Of a stretch of DNA of 64,000 nt, positions 49,799 through 59,448 are shown in pieces. Below the pieces are notes generated by a model. It did no database searches. It had not been told where the DNA came from and saw nothing but the letters and a program-made list of their open reading frames with translations. The DNA is from Pseudidiomarina donghaiensis (GTDB taxonomy: Bacteria > Pseudomonadota > Gammaproteobacteria > Enterobacterales > Alteromonadaceae): positions 930,001 through 994,000 of the forward strand of contig NZ_FPCF01000001.1 in assembly GCF_900116895.1 (NCBI RefSeq), written 5' to 3'. Within the stretch, counting starts at the first letter, position 1. Each line of letters begins with the position of its first letter. The translations under genes were made by a program, and so were the position numbers.

Positions 49799-52369
49799 TT
49801 ACTTAAGGCGCCGCTGCCAAGTTGCCAACCAGGTTAAGGCTTCCAGCGGCGTGAGTTCATTAATATTCAAATCATTCAACGCCTGTTCAAATTCGCTTGG
49901 TTCTATAGCGGGTGGGGTTGAATCCACCGCAGTAAATAAGTCCGCTTGATCGGCGGCAACTTCATGTTTATGTGCTTGTTCAAGCTGCACTAAGTGACGT
50001 TTGGCCTGTGCCAGTACCGGCGCCGGTAAGCCCGCCAATTGTGCTACTTGCACCCCAAAGCTACGGCTTGCAGCACCGTCTTTGACTTTGTGTTGGAAGG
50101 CAATAGTGTCGCCGTGCTCAGTGGCTTCTACATGCACATTAACGGCACCTTGATGTTGGCCAATGGTTTGGGTTAATTCAAAATAGTGCGTGGCAAATAG
50201 TGTTAGCGCGCGGCTGTTATCAAGTAAGGCTTCGGCACACGCCCAGGCTAACGCTAAGCCGTCATAAGTGGAGGTACCGCGGCCAATCTCATCCATAAGC
50301 ACCAAACTTTGTGCGGTTGCATTGTGCAAAATGTTGGCGGCTTCGGTCATTTCAACCATAAACGTTGAGCGGCCTGAGGCTAAATCGTCTGATGCACCAA
50401 TGCGCGTAAAAATACGATCAACCGGGCCAAAAACAGCCTGTTTGGCAGGCACAAAGGAACCGCAGTGCGCCATAATTGTTAACAGCGCAGTTTGGCGCAT
50501 GTAGGTTGATTTACCCCCCATGTTTGGGCCGGTAATTAACAGCAAACGTCGTGCTGGATTCAGTGCCACGTCATTGGCTATGAATGGCGTGGTTTGCAAT
50601 CGTTCAATAACCGGATGCCGAGCGTCGTGAAGTTGAATTTGCACGTCAGAGCTTAATTGCGGCCGCGTGTAGTGATGTTCGTTCGCATGCGCTGCAAAAC
50701 AGCGAAGCACATCAATTTCAGCCAAAGCCTTTGCGGTAGTTTGCAGGGGAACTAAGTGTTCAGCAATTTGCTCAATCAAATTCTCATAAAGCCATTTCTC
50801 ACGAGCGAGAGCGCGACTTTGGCTTTGTAGAACCTTGTCTTCATAGGTTTTTAGTTCGGGAATAATATAACGTTCGGCATTTTTTAACGTTTGACGACGT
50901 TGGTAGTCCGCCGGAATTTGGTTGCTTGCTGCTCGGCTTGCTTCCAAGTAATAGCCATGCACTTTGTTGTAGCCAATTTTTAAGGTGCTGATACCGGTAC
51001 GTTGGCGTTCGCGCGTTTCAATTTGTTGCAAGAAGTCGGTCGCGCCAGCGGCAAGCTGTCGTTGCTCATCAAGTTCCTCATCAAAGCCGTCGCGAATCAC
51101 ACCACCATCGCGAATCAACACTGGCGGTTGCTCCATCAGCGCGGTATCGAGTAAGTCTGCAAGCTCTGGAAACAATTGAATGCTTTCGGCCCAAGGTTTA
51201 AGCGCCTTTGCCTGTAATAATTGGTGTAAATGCGGCAGCGCGTGGAAAGCACTGCGTAAGCGGGCCAAATCGCGCGGACGCGCAGATCGTAAGCCGATGC
51301 GGGTTAGAATGCGTTCCACATCACCAACTTCACGCAAATAGTCGTGAATGCCATGGTAGTCTGACTGTTGCAGCGCGGCGACGGCATCGTAGCGCTGTTC
51401 AAGTATTTGGTGATGTCGCAACGGGCGCTGTAACCAGCGTTGCAATAAGCGGCTTCCCATTGCGGTGCTGGTGTTATCGAGCACGTTAAAAAGCGCTGTT
51501 TTTTGGCCACTTAATGAACGGACAATTTCTAGGTTACGGCGAGATACGGCGTCGAGCACGATAGCGTCATCATAACGCTCCGCGACAATAGACGTAATGT
51601 GCGGTAAGGCTGCTCGCTGCGTTGCGCGAACGTAATTTAACACTGCACCGGCGGCGCCAATGGCTTGCGGAAGATGGCTGATACCAAAGCCATCAAGGTG
51701 GGCCACTTGAAACTGGCGCAAGAGCATTTCATGGGCGCTGCTGCGATCAAATTCCCACTCAGGGCGGCGGCGACAGCAACTACAGTTGAGTTCGCGCTCG
51801 GAAAATTCCCAAGTTTCTGGGTATAACACTTCTGCGGGCTGTAGGCGTTCTAACTCGGCCCGTAATTGTTCACGCCCGGTGACTTCAAGCACGCTAAAGC
51901 GACCGCTAGCCATATCCAAACAAGCCAAGCCGAAGCTGTCACCGGGAGCTATGGCGACTAGTAAGTTCTCTTGCTCGGCGCTTAGCAATGCTTCATCAGT
52001 TAAGGTGCCAGGGGTAAGCACCCGAACAACTTGGCGCTCTACAGGCCCTTTACTGGTTGCGGGGTCGCCAATTTGCTCACAAATGGCGACCGATTCGCCG
52101 AGCTCAAGTAAGCGTGCCAAATAATTCTCGGCGGCATGGTAGGGAACACCAGCCATAGGAATTGGCTGGCCATTGCTGGCACCGCGCGCGGTTAATGATA
52201 TATCTAACAGCTCAGCTGCGCGTTTGGCGTCGTCATAGAACAACTCGTAAAAGTCACCCATGCGATAGAATAAGAGCGTGTCAGCATGCTCTGCTTTTAT
52301 GCGCAGATATTGCTGCATCATGGGCGTATGAGTTGCTAAAGATTGTATGTTATTTTGTGCGTTCGACAT
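49799..52369 (-). CDS. mutS: DNA mismatch repair protein MutS
   Basis: Recognises mismatches and small loops and recruits MutL. The N-terminal mismatch-reading [11 protein letters not shown] (Phe-X-Glu) is at about residues 34-44. The connector, lever and clamp domains are followed by the ATPase with Walker [14 protein letters not shown], Walker [17 protein letters not shown] and the [13 protein letters not shown] stretch, and a C-terminal tetramerisation tail. Length 856. Convergent with rpoS as in E. coli and divergent from pncC across 52 bases. Confidence 0.98.
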   Translation of the reverse strand: MSNAQNNIQSLATHTPMMQQYLRIKAEHADTLLFYRMGDFYELFYDDAKRAAELLDISLTARGASNGQPIPMAGVPYHAAENYLARLLELGESVAICEQIGDPATSKGPVERQVVRVLTPGTLTDEALLSAEQENLLVAIAPGDSFGLACLDMASGRFSVLEVTGREQLRAELERLQPAEVLYPETWEFSERELNCSCCRRRPEWEFDRSSAHEMLLRQFQVAHLDGFGISHLPQAIGAAGAVLNYVRATQRAALPHITSIVAERYDDAIVLDAVSRRNLEIVRSLSGQKTALFNVLDNTSTAMGSRLLQRWLQRPLRHHQILEQRYDAVAALQQSDYHGIHDYLREVGDVERILTRIGLRSARPRDLARLRSAFHALPHLHQLLQAKALKPWAESIQLFPELADLLDTALMEQPPVLIRDGGVIRDGFDEELDEQRQLAAGATDFLQQIETRERQRTGISTLKIGYNKVHGYYLEASRAASNQIPADYQRRQTLKNAERYIIPELKTYEDKVLQSQSRALAREKWLYENLIEQIAEHLVPLQTTAKALAEIDVLRCFAAHANEHHYTRPQLSSDVQIQLHDARHPVIERLQTTPFIANDVALNPARRLLLITGPNMGGKSTYMRQTALLTIMAHCGSFVPAKQAVFGPVDRIFTRIGASDDLASGRSTFMVEMTEAANILHNATAQSLVLMDEIGRGTSTYDGLALAWACAEALLDNSRALTLFATHYFELTQTIGQHQGAVNVHVEATEHGDTIAFQHKVKDGAASRSFGVQVAQLAGLPAPVLAQAKRHLVQLEQAHKHEVAADQADLFTAVDSTPPAIEPSEFEQALNDLNINELTPLEALTWLATWQRRLK

Positions 52370-52421
52370 GCCTGTTATTATCCGTATAGAGTCGATATAC
52401 CGCTGATCAAGGAATAGCGAA

Positions 52422-52904
52422 ATGGTATCACAAACACGTCAGGATTTAGCAGCCGTTTTCGGTAAATGGCTGCAACAAAAACAGTGGCAAATGGTTACCG
52501 CTGAGTCATGCACCGGCGGCGGAATCGGTTATGCTATGAGCGCAGTGCCAGGAAGTTCGGCGTGGTTTGCTGGTGGCTTTATCACCTATAGCAATGACAT
52601 GAAGCATCACTTATTGCATGTGCCAACTTTCACTTTAGCAAAACACGGTGCTGTATCGGCGGAAACAGCTGAGTCTATGGCGCGTGGTGCATTAGCCAAT
52701 AGCGGTGCTGATTTGGCCATTGCGGTTACTGGTATTGCAGGGCCTGATGGCGGCACTAAAGACAAGCCCGTGGGGTTGGTGTGGTTTGGTTTAGCCTGGG
52801 GTAACCACTGTATAACCTGGTCAAAAAACTTTGAGGGAAGTCGAACCCAGGTACGCAAAGCCACAATTGACGAGGCTTTGCGAAGTTTTGAAAAAATAAC
52901 TTGA
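52422..52904 (+). CDS. pncC: Nicotinamide-nucleotide amidase PncC (CinA C-terminal type)
   Basis: Deamidates nicotinamide mononucleotide to nicotinate mononucleotide, recycling the by-product of NAD-dependent DNA ligase. The 160-residue protein is the stand-alone CinA C-terminal domain with [31 protein letters not shown] and [18 protein letters not shown]. Its stop codon lies inside the recA -35 element. pncC-recA is the E. coli order; nadB in this window also serves NAD synthesis. Confidence 0.95.
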   Translation: MVSQTRQDLAAVFGKWLQQKQWQMVTAESCTGGGIGYAMSAVPGSSAWFAGGFITYSNDMKHHLLHVPTFTLAKHGAVSAETAESMARGALANSGADLAIAVTGIAGPDGGTKDKPVGLVWFGLAWGNHCITWSKNFEGSRTQVRKATIDEALRSFEKIT

Positions 52905-52928
52905 TACTGTATAAATTTACAGTACACT
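52901..52928 (+). promoter_or_regulatory. recA promoter
   Basis: TTGATA (52901-52906) and TACACT (52923-52928) are separated by 16 bases. The -35 is identical to that of E. coli recA, and the spacing is also the same. The -35 overlaps the pncC stop codon. Confidence 0.75.
52907..52922 (+). promoter_or_regulatory. LexA operator (SOS box) of recA
   Basis: CTGTATAAATTTACAG is a perfect CTGT-N8-ACAG LexA site with an AT-rich core, extended to TA...TA on both sides. It fills the recA promoter spacer exactly, so LexA would exclude polymerase, as in E. coli. Confidence 0.92.
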
Positions 52929-52964
52929 TACTAACAACATGAATAACTAAAGACGGACACTATC

Positions 52965-54032
52965 ATGAGCAACGATAAGCAAAAAGCACTTGATGCAGCG
53001 TTAGGCCAAATTGAGCGTCAATTTGGTAAAGGTTCAATTATGCGCTTGGGCGACAACCAAGCTATGGATATCGAATCGGTATCAACGGGGTCATTAACAT
53101 TAGATATCGCATTAGGTATTGGCGGCCTGCCATTTGGTCGTGTTGTTGAAATTTATGGTCCAGAATCAAGTGGTAAAACAACCTTAACGTTGCAAGTTAT
53201 TGCCGAAGCACAGAAAAAAGGCAAAACCTGTGCGTTTGTTGACGCTGAGCATGCATTAGACCCTATTTACGCAGAAAAGCTTGGTGTGAACGTTGATGAG
53301 CTATTGGTTTCTCAGCCAGACACCGGTGAGCAAGCTCTTGAAATTTGTGACATGCTCGTGCGTTCAGGTGCTGTTGATGTGGTTGTGGTTGACTCTGTCG
53401 CCGCGTTAACGCCGCGTGCTGAAATTGAAGGTGAAATGGGCGACAGTCATGTTGGTTTGCAAGCACGTTTAATGTCGCAAGCGTTGCGTAAGCTGACAGC
53501 GAATATTAAAAAATCAAACAGCATGTGTATTTTCATCAACCAAATTCGGATGAAAATTGGTGTGATGTTTGGTAACCCAGAAACCACCACAGGTGGTAAC
53601 GCACTGAAGTTTTATTCTTCTGTTCGCCTTGATATTCGTCGCACCGGCGCGGTGAAAGAGGGGGATGAAGTTGTGGGTAACGAAACGCGCGTGAAAGTTG
53701 TGAAGAACAAGGTGGCGCCACCGTTTAAACAAGCGGAATTCCAAATCATGTATGGTGCTGGCATATCGAAAGAAGGTGAGTTAATTGATCTTGGTGTGAA
53801 ACAGAAGATCGTCGACAAAGCCGGCGCCTGGTATAGCTACAAAGGTGACAAAATTGGCCAAGGTAAAGCGAATGCCATGAAGTATATGATTGAGAATCCG
53901 AAAGTGGCAGCTGACATTGAGCAACAGATTCGCGAACAGTTATTAGCGAAGCCAGTAAAAGCACCGAAAGGCGGCGCTGCAAATGTTGCTGATAAAAATG
54001 CCGATGTTATGATGGATGACGATCTTATTTAA
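52965..54032 (+). CDS. recA: Recombinase RecA
   Basis: Strand-exchange protein and co-protease for LexA. Walker [10 protein letters not shown] is at residues 65-73; Walker B ([12 protein letters not shown]), loop L1 ([22 protein letters not shown]) and loop L2 ([21 protein letters not shown]) follow, with the acidic C-terminus DVMMDDDLI. Length 355. SOS control is visible upstream. recX, which usually follows, is not here; rssA begins 21 bases on with no terminator between them. Confidence 0.99.
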   Translation: MSNDKQKALDAALGQIERQFGKGSIMRLGDNQAMDIESVSTGSLTLDIALGIGGLPFGRVVEIYGPESSGKTTLTLQVIAEAQKKGKTCAFVDAEHALDPIYAEKLGVNVDELLVSQPDTGEQALEICDMLVRSGAVDVVVVDSVAALTPRAEIEGEMGDSHVGLQARLMSQALRKLTANIKKSNSMCIFINQIRMKIGVMFGNPETTTGGNALKFYSSVRLDIRRTGAVKEGDEVVGNETRVKVVKNKVAPPFKQAEFQIMYGAGISKEGELIDLGVKQKIVDKAGAWYSYKGDKIGQGKANAMKYMIENPKVAADIEQQIREQLLAKPVKAPKGGAANVADKNADVMMDDDLI

Positions 54033-54053
54033 TCATTCAGGACGAACGTTAGC

Positions 54054-55073
54054 ATGAGTTATGTTCAAGTAGCATTAGCCCTAGGTTCAGGGGCTGCTCG
54101 AGGCTGGTCACACATTGGTGTTATTAAAGCCTTAAAAGAAATGGGCATCGAAGTTAACATGGTCGCAGGCACTTCAATCGGCTCCCTTGTGGGGGCCGGT
54201 TTTGCTTCTGGCCGGCTCGATGAGCTAGAAGAGTGGGTGCGAGACATGGGCCGCTGGCAGGTGTTTAACCTGCTCGATTTTGGTTTTAGTCACGGTGGCT
54301 TGGTGCAGGGTGAAAAAGTGTTTAATCACGCCCGCGAGCGTTTCGGCGCAATTAATATTGAAGACATGCAAGTTACTTATGGTGCTGTAGCCACCGATTT
54401 ATTTACTGGCCGTGAAGTTTGGTTGCGTAAAGGCGATGTGTATGACGCCTCACGTGCATCATGCTCAATGCCTGGCCTGCTGGCACCAACAGGCATTAAT
54501 GGGCGCTGGTTAGTCGATGGTGGTTTAGTGAATCCAGTCCCGGTGTCGTTATGTCGCGCGTTAGGTGCAGATTTCGTTATTGCGGTGAACTTGAACTCAC
54601 AGCTCACCACGACAGCGGTTGAGGCACGTAACAAATACCTAGCACCAGGTAAAGATCATCAAGAACGTGAGCCCCAAGCTGACGTACATGGGCACAATAC
54701 ACCAACGACCACACAGCCAGCAGAAGGCAATAAGCCGAGTGATGAAGCCGAAGAAGGGTTCTTCAAGAGCTTTCTATCAACCAGCCAAAGCTACTGGGAT
54801 GGCATGAAAGAGAAGTTCAATGGCCCATCGTACAAAGCGCCGGGCATGTTGGGCGTCATGGCAGGCTCTATTGATATTATGCAAGAGCGTATTAACAAGG
54901 CACGCTTAGCGGGCGATCCACCCGATATTCTTATTCAGCCGAAGCTTGGACATATTAGTCTGATGGAATTTGAGCGCGGCAATGAGGCCATTGATGTGGG
55001 TTATGAAACCACAATGCGTATGAAAGACTTCATTCTCTCTGAGCTACAGCTCTACTCCGAACGTCGTGGCTGA
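54054..55073 (+). CDS. rssA: Patatin-like phospholipase RssA
   Basis: Bacterial patatin-like protein. The oxyanion-hole GSGAARGWSHIGVI (residues 11-24), the nucleophile Ser41 in GTSIG and the Asp of WLVDGGLVNPVP complete a Ser-Asp dyad. Sequence is close to E. coli RssA through residue 190 and at ARLAGDPPDILIQPKLGHI, with a longer acidic linker (about residues 200-240). Length 339 against about 301. In E. coli it is next to rssB, the RpoS-turnover adaptor; here it follows recA. Substrate is unknown. Confidence 0.88.
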   Translation: MSYVQVALALGSGAARGWSHIGVIKALKEMGIEVNMVAGTSIGSLVGAGFASGRLDELEEWVRDMGRWQVFNLLDFGFSHGGLVQGEKVFNHARERFGAINIEDMQVTYGAVATDLFTGREVWLRKGDVYDASRASCSMPGLLAPTGINGRWLVDGGLVNPVPVSLCRALGADFVIAVNLNSQLTTTAVEARNKYLAPGKDHQEREPQADVHGHNTPTTTQPAEGNKPSDEAEEGFFKSFLSTSQSYWDGMKEKFNGPSYKAPGMLGVMAGSIDIMQERINKARLAGDPPDILIQPKLGHISLMEFERGNEAIDVGYETTMRMKDFILSELQLYSERRG

Positions 55074-55086
55074 GAAGAGCAAAAGC

Positions 55087-55233
55087 GATATTAGCTATTG
55101 GATATTAGATATCAGCTAACAACTAACAAAAAAGGCGCCACATGAGGCGCCTTTTTCCTTTCTGATATCCGATATCCAATAGCTGCTATCGTACTTGCCT
55201 TTCTTCTGATATCTAATATCTACTAGCTAATAT
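55087..55233. repeat. Nested inverted-repeat element around a terminator
   Basis: Three related units of about 29 bases, rich in GATATTAG and GATATC words, fill the rssA-putP gap: unit 1 at 55087-55115 in plus sense, unit 2 at 55162-55190 and unit 3 at 55206-55233 in the reverse sense. Units 1 and 2 flank the terminator symmetrically, so the region can fold into one long interrupted hairpin. It resembles a dispersed intergenic element; copies elsewhere in the genome would be needed to prove that. Confidence 0.75.
55129..55156. terminator. Bidirectional intrinsic terminator between rssA and putP
   Basis: AAAAAGGCGCC (55129-55139) pairs perfectly with GGCGCCTTTTT (55146-55156) across a six-base loop. 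A and T tracts on both sides let it end the convergent recA-rssA and sap-putP transcripts. Confidence 0.9.
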
Positions 55234-55244
55234 TGCAGTTGCCC

Positions 55245-56759
55245 TTAATGGTGCAACTGCTGTTCCATTTTATCGAACGTTGATTGCAACTGTGCATCGG
55301 GCTCAGCCGTTAAATGGCTAACCACAAGAACGGCAATGGTGCTAAGAATAAAGCCTGGAATAATAGCATACACGTCGGAGTCTTTTAATGTTGCACCGTC
55401 AGCCAACACTGGCGCGTATATCCAGAACAATACGGTAGCGGCACCCACAACCATACCGGCTAAAGCACCGTGACGATTCATACGCTTCCAGAACAAGCTA
55501 AGAATAATCACTGGACCAAATGCCGCACCGAAACCAGCCCAAGCATTCGCGACTAAGCCTAAAATGGTATTTTCTGGGTCCCAAGCTAGTGCAATTGCGA
55601 CTAATGACACCAGCAATACCGAAATACGGCCGACAGTCACTAATTCTCTGTCGCTTGCGTCGCGGCGTAAAAAGGCTTTGTAGAAGTCTTCGGTTAATGA
55701 GCTTGAGGTAACCAATAGCTGAGATGAGATGGTACTCATAATCGCGGCTAAAATAGCGGCTAACAAGAAGCCTGAAATAAGCGGGTGGAATAGAACCTGC
55801 GAGAAAATAATGAAAATAGTCTCAGCATCATTCATATCGATGGGTTTTTCAGCGATATAAGCAATACCCACGAAACCGGTTAACATGGCACCTATAATGG
55901 AAACAAACATCCACGAGATACCAATGCGACGTGCCGCTGGTACGTCTTTAACCGAGCGAATCGCCATAAAACGTACAATAATGTGCGGCTGGCCGAAATA
56001 ACCTAAGCCCCAAGCTAGCAGCGAAATGATGCCGAGAGTTGTTAATGCTTCGCCTTTTTTGACATCCCATAGAAAATCTAAAAAGTTGGGGTTCATTACT
56101 TCAACCGTGTTGGTCACTTGGCCAACACCACCTAAGTCAAAAACGGCGACAATAGGCACCAGCACAAGCGCTACAAACATGATGCAGCCTTGCACAAAGT
56201 CGGTCATAGAAACCGCTAAAAAACCACCAAATAACGTGTATGCACAAACGACACCAGCGGTTACCCAAAGACCCAGGCTGTAATCTAAACCGAAGGCTGA
56301 GCTAGCAAAAAGCTTACCACCGGCCACCAAACTCGCTGAGGTATACAAGGTAAAGAAGATAATAATGACGACTGATGAAAATACGCGTAGTACGCGAGTT
56401 TTGTCGTCAAAGCGATTGGCAAAGTAGTCAGGAATGGTTATTGAGTCGTTTGCAACTTCGGTGTAAGTGCGTAAACGCGGCGCTACAATGATGTAGTTTA
56501 GGTATGCACCAATTAATAGACCGACAGCAATCCATAACTGTGATACACCGGAGACATAAATAGCGCCGGGTAACCCCATAAGCATCCATCCACTCATGTC
56601 TGATGCGCCGGCAGATAAGGCGGTAACGCCAGGGCCTAACTTTCGACCGCCAAGCATGTAGCCTGAAACATCGTCTGTGGATTTTTTATATGCGTATAGG
56701 CCAATGCCAAGCATAACGATAAAATAGAGAGCTAATGAAACGAGTGTACCTGTTTCCAA
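55245..56759 (-). CDS. putP: Sodium/proline symporter PutP
   Basis: Sodium:solute symporter (SSS family) of 504 residues with about 13 hydrophobic helices. Typical PutP segments include GIGLYAYKKSTDDVSGYMLG, LSAGASDMSGWMLMGLPGA (the Na and substrate region of helix 2) and AAIMSTISSQLLVTSSSLTEDFY. Translation starts at TTG 56759 with AGGAGTAAGG upstream, which overlaps the sapF stop; only four bases separate the genes. It therefore looks like the last gene of the sap operon, although proline uptake has no known link to Sap. Confidence 0.92.
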   Translation of the reverse strand: METGTLVSLALYFIVMLGIGLYAYKKSTDDVSGYMLGGRKLGPGVTALSAGASDMSGWMLMGLPGAIYVSGVSQLWIAVGLLIGAYLNYIIVAPRLRTYTEVANDSITIPDYFANRFDDKTRVLRVFSSVVIIIFFTLYTSASLVAGGKLFASSAFGLDYSLGLWVTAGVVCAYTLFGGFLAVSMTDFVQGCIMFVALVLVPIVAVFDLGGVGQVTNTVEVMNPNFLDFLWDVKKGEALTTLGIISLLAWGLGYFGQPHIIVRFMAIRSVKDVPAARRIGISWMFVSIIGAMLTGFVGIAYIAEKPIDMNDAETIFIIFSQVLFHPLISGFLLAAILAAIMSTISSQLLVTSSSLTEDFYKAFLRRDASDRELVTVGRISVLLVSLVAIALAWDPENTILGLVANAWAGFGAAFGPVIILSLFWKRMNRHGALAGMVVGAATVLFWIYAPVLADGATLKDSDVYAIIPGFILSTIAVLVVSHLTAEPDAQLQSTFDKMEQQLHH

Positions 56760-56763
56760 AGCC

Positions 56764-57564
56764 TTACTCCTGTGTTGTTGTGTGTTTAAGCGCTTTATTC
56801 AATTGTTCCGATTGCAGCAAATTTTTACTTATCTGCTCTTTCGGATTTGTTAGTAGCGCCTGTGTAGAATCAAACTCAATCATTTTACCACGATGCATTA
56901 TTAAGATCTTGTCAGCAACGTGTTTCACGATCTCCGGCGAATGTGAGGCGAAAATAAAGGAAATACCCATATCTTCCTGAAGATCGAGAATTAAATTAAT
57001 GATTTGAGCTCTAATCGATGGGTCTAATGAGGCGAATGCCTCATCAGCCACGATAATTTGCGGTTCAAGAATAATTGCGCGGGCAATACATACCCTTTGT
57101 TGCTGGCCACTAGACAACATGTGTGGGTAAAAATGGAAGTGGTCGGGCAATAACCCCACTTTTTGCAAGATTACATAAACCCTTTCAAGTTGTTCAGCAT
57201 GGGTACAACCGGAATTAAACTTAAGTGGCTCGAGTAATTGGCGGCCAATGGTTAGCTGGGAATTTAGTGAACTCAGACTGTCTTGAAATATCATGCGAAT
57301 TTCGCGACAGCGAGTTTGGTAGTCATGTGGATTCAGCAATTCTCCATTGAGATAAATTTCACCACTGCTTGGTGTTTCCGCACCTGCGATAAGCCGCGCG
57401 ATGGTTGATTTACCCGAGCCTGTTTCACCCATGATTGCAATGGTTTCGCCTCGTTGAATACTGAAGCTTAAGGGTTGCAATGCACATATACGACGTTGTT
57501 TTAACCAACCATTTTTGGCGCGATAATATTTACTGATGTTCTTAACTTCTAGCAAGTTAGTCAT
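56764..57564 (-). CDS. sapF: Peptide ABC transporter ATP-binding protein SapF
   Basis: One of two ATPases of the SapABCDF importer of the Opp/Dpp class, linked to antimicrobial-peptide resistance and potassium uptake; in E. coli SapBCDF was reported as a putrescine exporter. Walker A GETGSGKSTIARLIAG, signature LSSGQQQRVCIARAI and Walker B IIVADEAFASLD are intact. Length 266. Overlaps sapD by eight bases. Confidence 0.94.
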   Translation of the reverse strand: MTNLLEVKNISKYYRAKNGWLKQRRICALQPLSFSIQRGETIAIMGETGSGKSTIARLIAGAETPSSGEIYLNGELLNPHDYQTRCREIRMIFQDSLSSLNSQLTIGRQLLEPLKFNSGCTHAEQLERVYVILQKVGLLPDHFHFYPHMLSSGQQQRVCIARAIILEPQIIVADEAFASLDPSIRAQIINLILDLQEDMGISFIFASHSPEIVKHVADKILIMHRGKMIEFDSTQALLTNPKEQISKNLLQSEQLNKALKHTTTQE

Positions 57565-58555
57565 GGCTTTTCACCTCTCGAATAGGGAAGTGACAGGCAA
57601 ATTCGCGTTGCTTGAATTTGGTTAAGCGTGGTTGGTGTATACAGTCGCGGCGAGCGTTGGGGCAACGTGGCCCTAGGCGACAACCAATTGGCATGTGTTG
57701 TAACGTCGGTATGGCTCCAGTTAGGGTGGGCAACCTTGTTTTCGGGGCGATGCCTTGATCAAAAAAGCTCATTTGCAGCATGGCTTGCGTATACGGATGC
57801 ATTGGCGTTGATAGTATCTGTTCAGTGGCGCCAGACTCCATGAGTTGCCCACAATATACCAAGCTCATGCGCTGGCTTTCCGGCACAATGGAGGTTAAGT
57901 CTTGTGTAACCATTAAAATGCTCATGCCTTGGCCGGCACTTAACTTAGCCAATAGCCGATAAATTTGGTTGCGCGTATTGGGCTCCATGGCCGTTGTTGG
58001 CTCGTCGGCAATGAGTAATTTGGGATTGTGCGCAATGGCCATGGCAATACTGACTTTCTGCGCCACACCTTCGGAAAGTTGATACGGGTAGCTTTCCATT
58101 ACTTTTTGGTGATCTTTGATGCCTACGCGATGCAGTAAACGCTCGGCGCGCACCGTGCGAGATGCTTTGCGGCGCAAGTAAATACCCTTGAGGTCTGCTT
58201 TCGGTATGGTTTCGCGAATTTGGTCGCCAATTTTGGTATTCGGGTCGAGGTAACTGCCAGGGTTTTGGAAAATCATGGCCATATCTCGCCCAGTAACAAG
58301 ACGACGTTGCGCTGGATTTAGGCTCAGCAAATCATAATGACGCCACCAAAGCCGGTCAGCGGTAATTTTCCATCGTGGGTTAATAAACCCCATAATAGCT
58401 TTTGCCAGCAAACTTTTGCCCGAACCTGACTCACCCACGAGGGTGTGAATTTCGCCTTCAGCAAGTTGCAGGCTTACCTTGTCTAACACTTTGACGGTGC
58501 CAGCACTGGTTTCTAACTCGATGGTTAAGTTGCGAATATCTAAAATAGTACTCAT
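57557..58555 (-). CDS. sapD: Peptide ABC transporter ATP-binding protein SapD
   Basis: Second ATPase of the Sap system; E. coli SapD also supports Trk potassium transport. Walker A is GESGSGKSLLAKAIMG, Walker B is LLIADEPTTAME, and the C-terminal Opp-type extension carries CRLGPRCPNARRDC. The signature motif reads LSEGVAQKVSIAMAI, where LSGG would be usual; E. coli SapD has a similar deviation. Length 332. Overlaps sapC by four bases. Confidence 0.94.
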   Translation of the reverse strand: MSTILDIRNLTIELETSAGTVKVLDKVSLQLAEGEIHTLVGESGSGKSLLAKAIMGFINPRWKITADRLWWRHYDLLSLNPAQRRLVTGRDMAMIFQNPGSYLDPNTKIGDQIRETIPKADLKGIYLRRKASRTVRAERLLHRVGIKDHQKVMESYPYQLSEGVAQKVSIAMAIAHNPKLLIADEPTTAMEPNTRNQIYRLLAKLSAGQGMSILMVTQDLTSIVPESQRMSLVYCGQLMESGATEQILSTPMHPYTQAMLQMSFFDQGIAPKTRLPTLTGAIPTLQHMPIGCRLGPRCPNARRDCIHQPRLTKFKQREFACHFPIREVKSHD

Positions 58556-59448
58556 GTGCCACGAACTCGCTCTTGAATGGCTGCACGTAGACTATCGCCA
58601 AGAACATTAATTGACAACACGGTTAAAAATAACGCGACTCCGGGCAAAATCATGGTCCAAGGAGCTAAATAAACTTGGTCTAAACTGCGGGCGAGCATGG
58701 TGCCCCATTCGGGTGCTGGGGCCTGTACCCCAAGCCCCAAAAAGCCTAACGCGGCAATATCTAAAATGGCAGTGGATAACGCGAATGTCACTTGCATAAC
58801 CACTACGGTCGTAATGTTTGGGAAAATAACCCGCGTGAGAATATACCAACGGCTGCAACCATTTAAGCGTGAGGCGGCAACATAATCCTTATTGCGTTCT
58901 TCATAGAAAGCGTTATGCACGCTATGAATAAATTGTGGAATCAATACCAAGGTTATGGCAATCATGACATTGTGCAGGGCAGGGCCAAGAATCGCGATAA
59001 TAACGAGTGCCAGCAGCAATGAGGGTATAGAAAGCACCACATCTAATAAATGGTTCAACGTTGACGACTGTACCCCGTGGCTCATGCCGGCCCATGCGCC
59101 AATACTAATGCCGATGAGCGCGGCTACCGCGGTTGCTAATAATGGGTAGCCTAGGCTGTAGACCGAACCAGCCAGCACTCGTGACAACAAGTCGCGACCT
59201 AAGTCATCGGTACCAAACAGAAACTGTATTTGCCCTAACTCATGCCATGCTGGTGGTTGTGAGATAGCACCAGAAAACTGTGCATCTGGGCTATAGGGGG
59301 CAATCACTGGTGACAGCACCATGAGTAATATTAAAAAACTAAATATATACAGAGCCACCACAGCAAATGGATTAGCGTTCATGTGTAACCAAAGCAGCCG
59401 CAGCGGTGACGGCTCTCGATACTGGTAATAAATACTGTTACTCGGCAT
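58552..59448 (-). CDS. sapC: Peptide ABC transporter permease SapC
   Basis: Inner-membrane permease of 298 residues with six predicted helices and the permease loop NGCSRWYILTRVIFPNI (EAA-type) that contacts the ATPases. The N-terminal extension and first helix (VVALYIFSFLILLMVLSPVIAPYSPDAQF) are typical of DppC/OppC proteins. Overlaps sapB by 11 bases and sapD by four. Confidence 0.94.
   Translation of the reverse strand: MPSNSIYYQYREPSPLRLLWLHMNANPFAVVALYIFSFLILLMVLSPVIAPYSPDAQFSGAISQPPAWHELGQIQFLFGTDDLGRDLLSRVLAGSVYSLGYPLLATAVAALIGISIGAWAGMSHGVQSSTLNHLLDVVLSIPSLLLALVIIAILGPALHNVMIAITLVLIPQFIHSVHNAFYEERNKDYVAASRLNGCSRWYILTRVIFPNITTVVVMQVTFALSTAILDIAALGFLGLGVQAPAPEWGTMLARSLDQVYLAPWTMILPGVALFLTVLSINVLGDSLRAAIQERVRGT

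Noticed and set aside
55087-55233. Repeat units as a CRISPR array
   Set aside because: Only three degenerate units in mixed orientation, with no regular spacers and no cas genes nearby.
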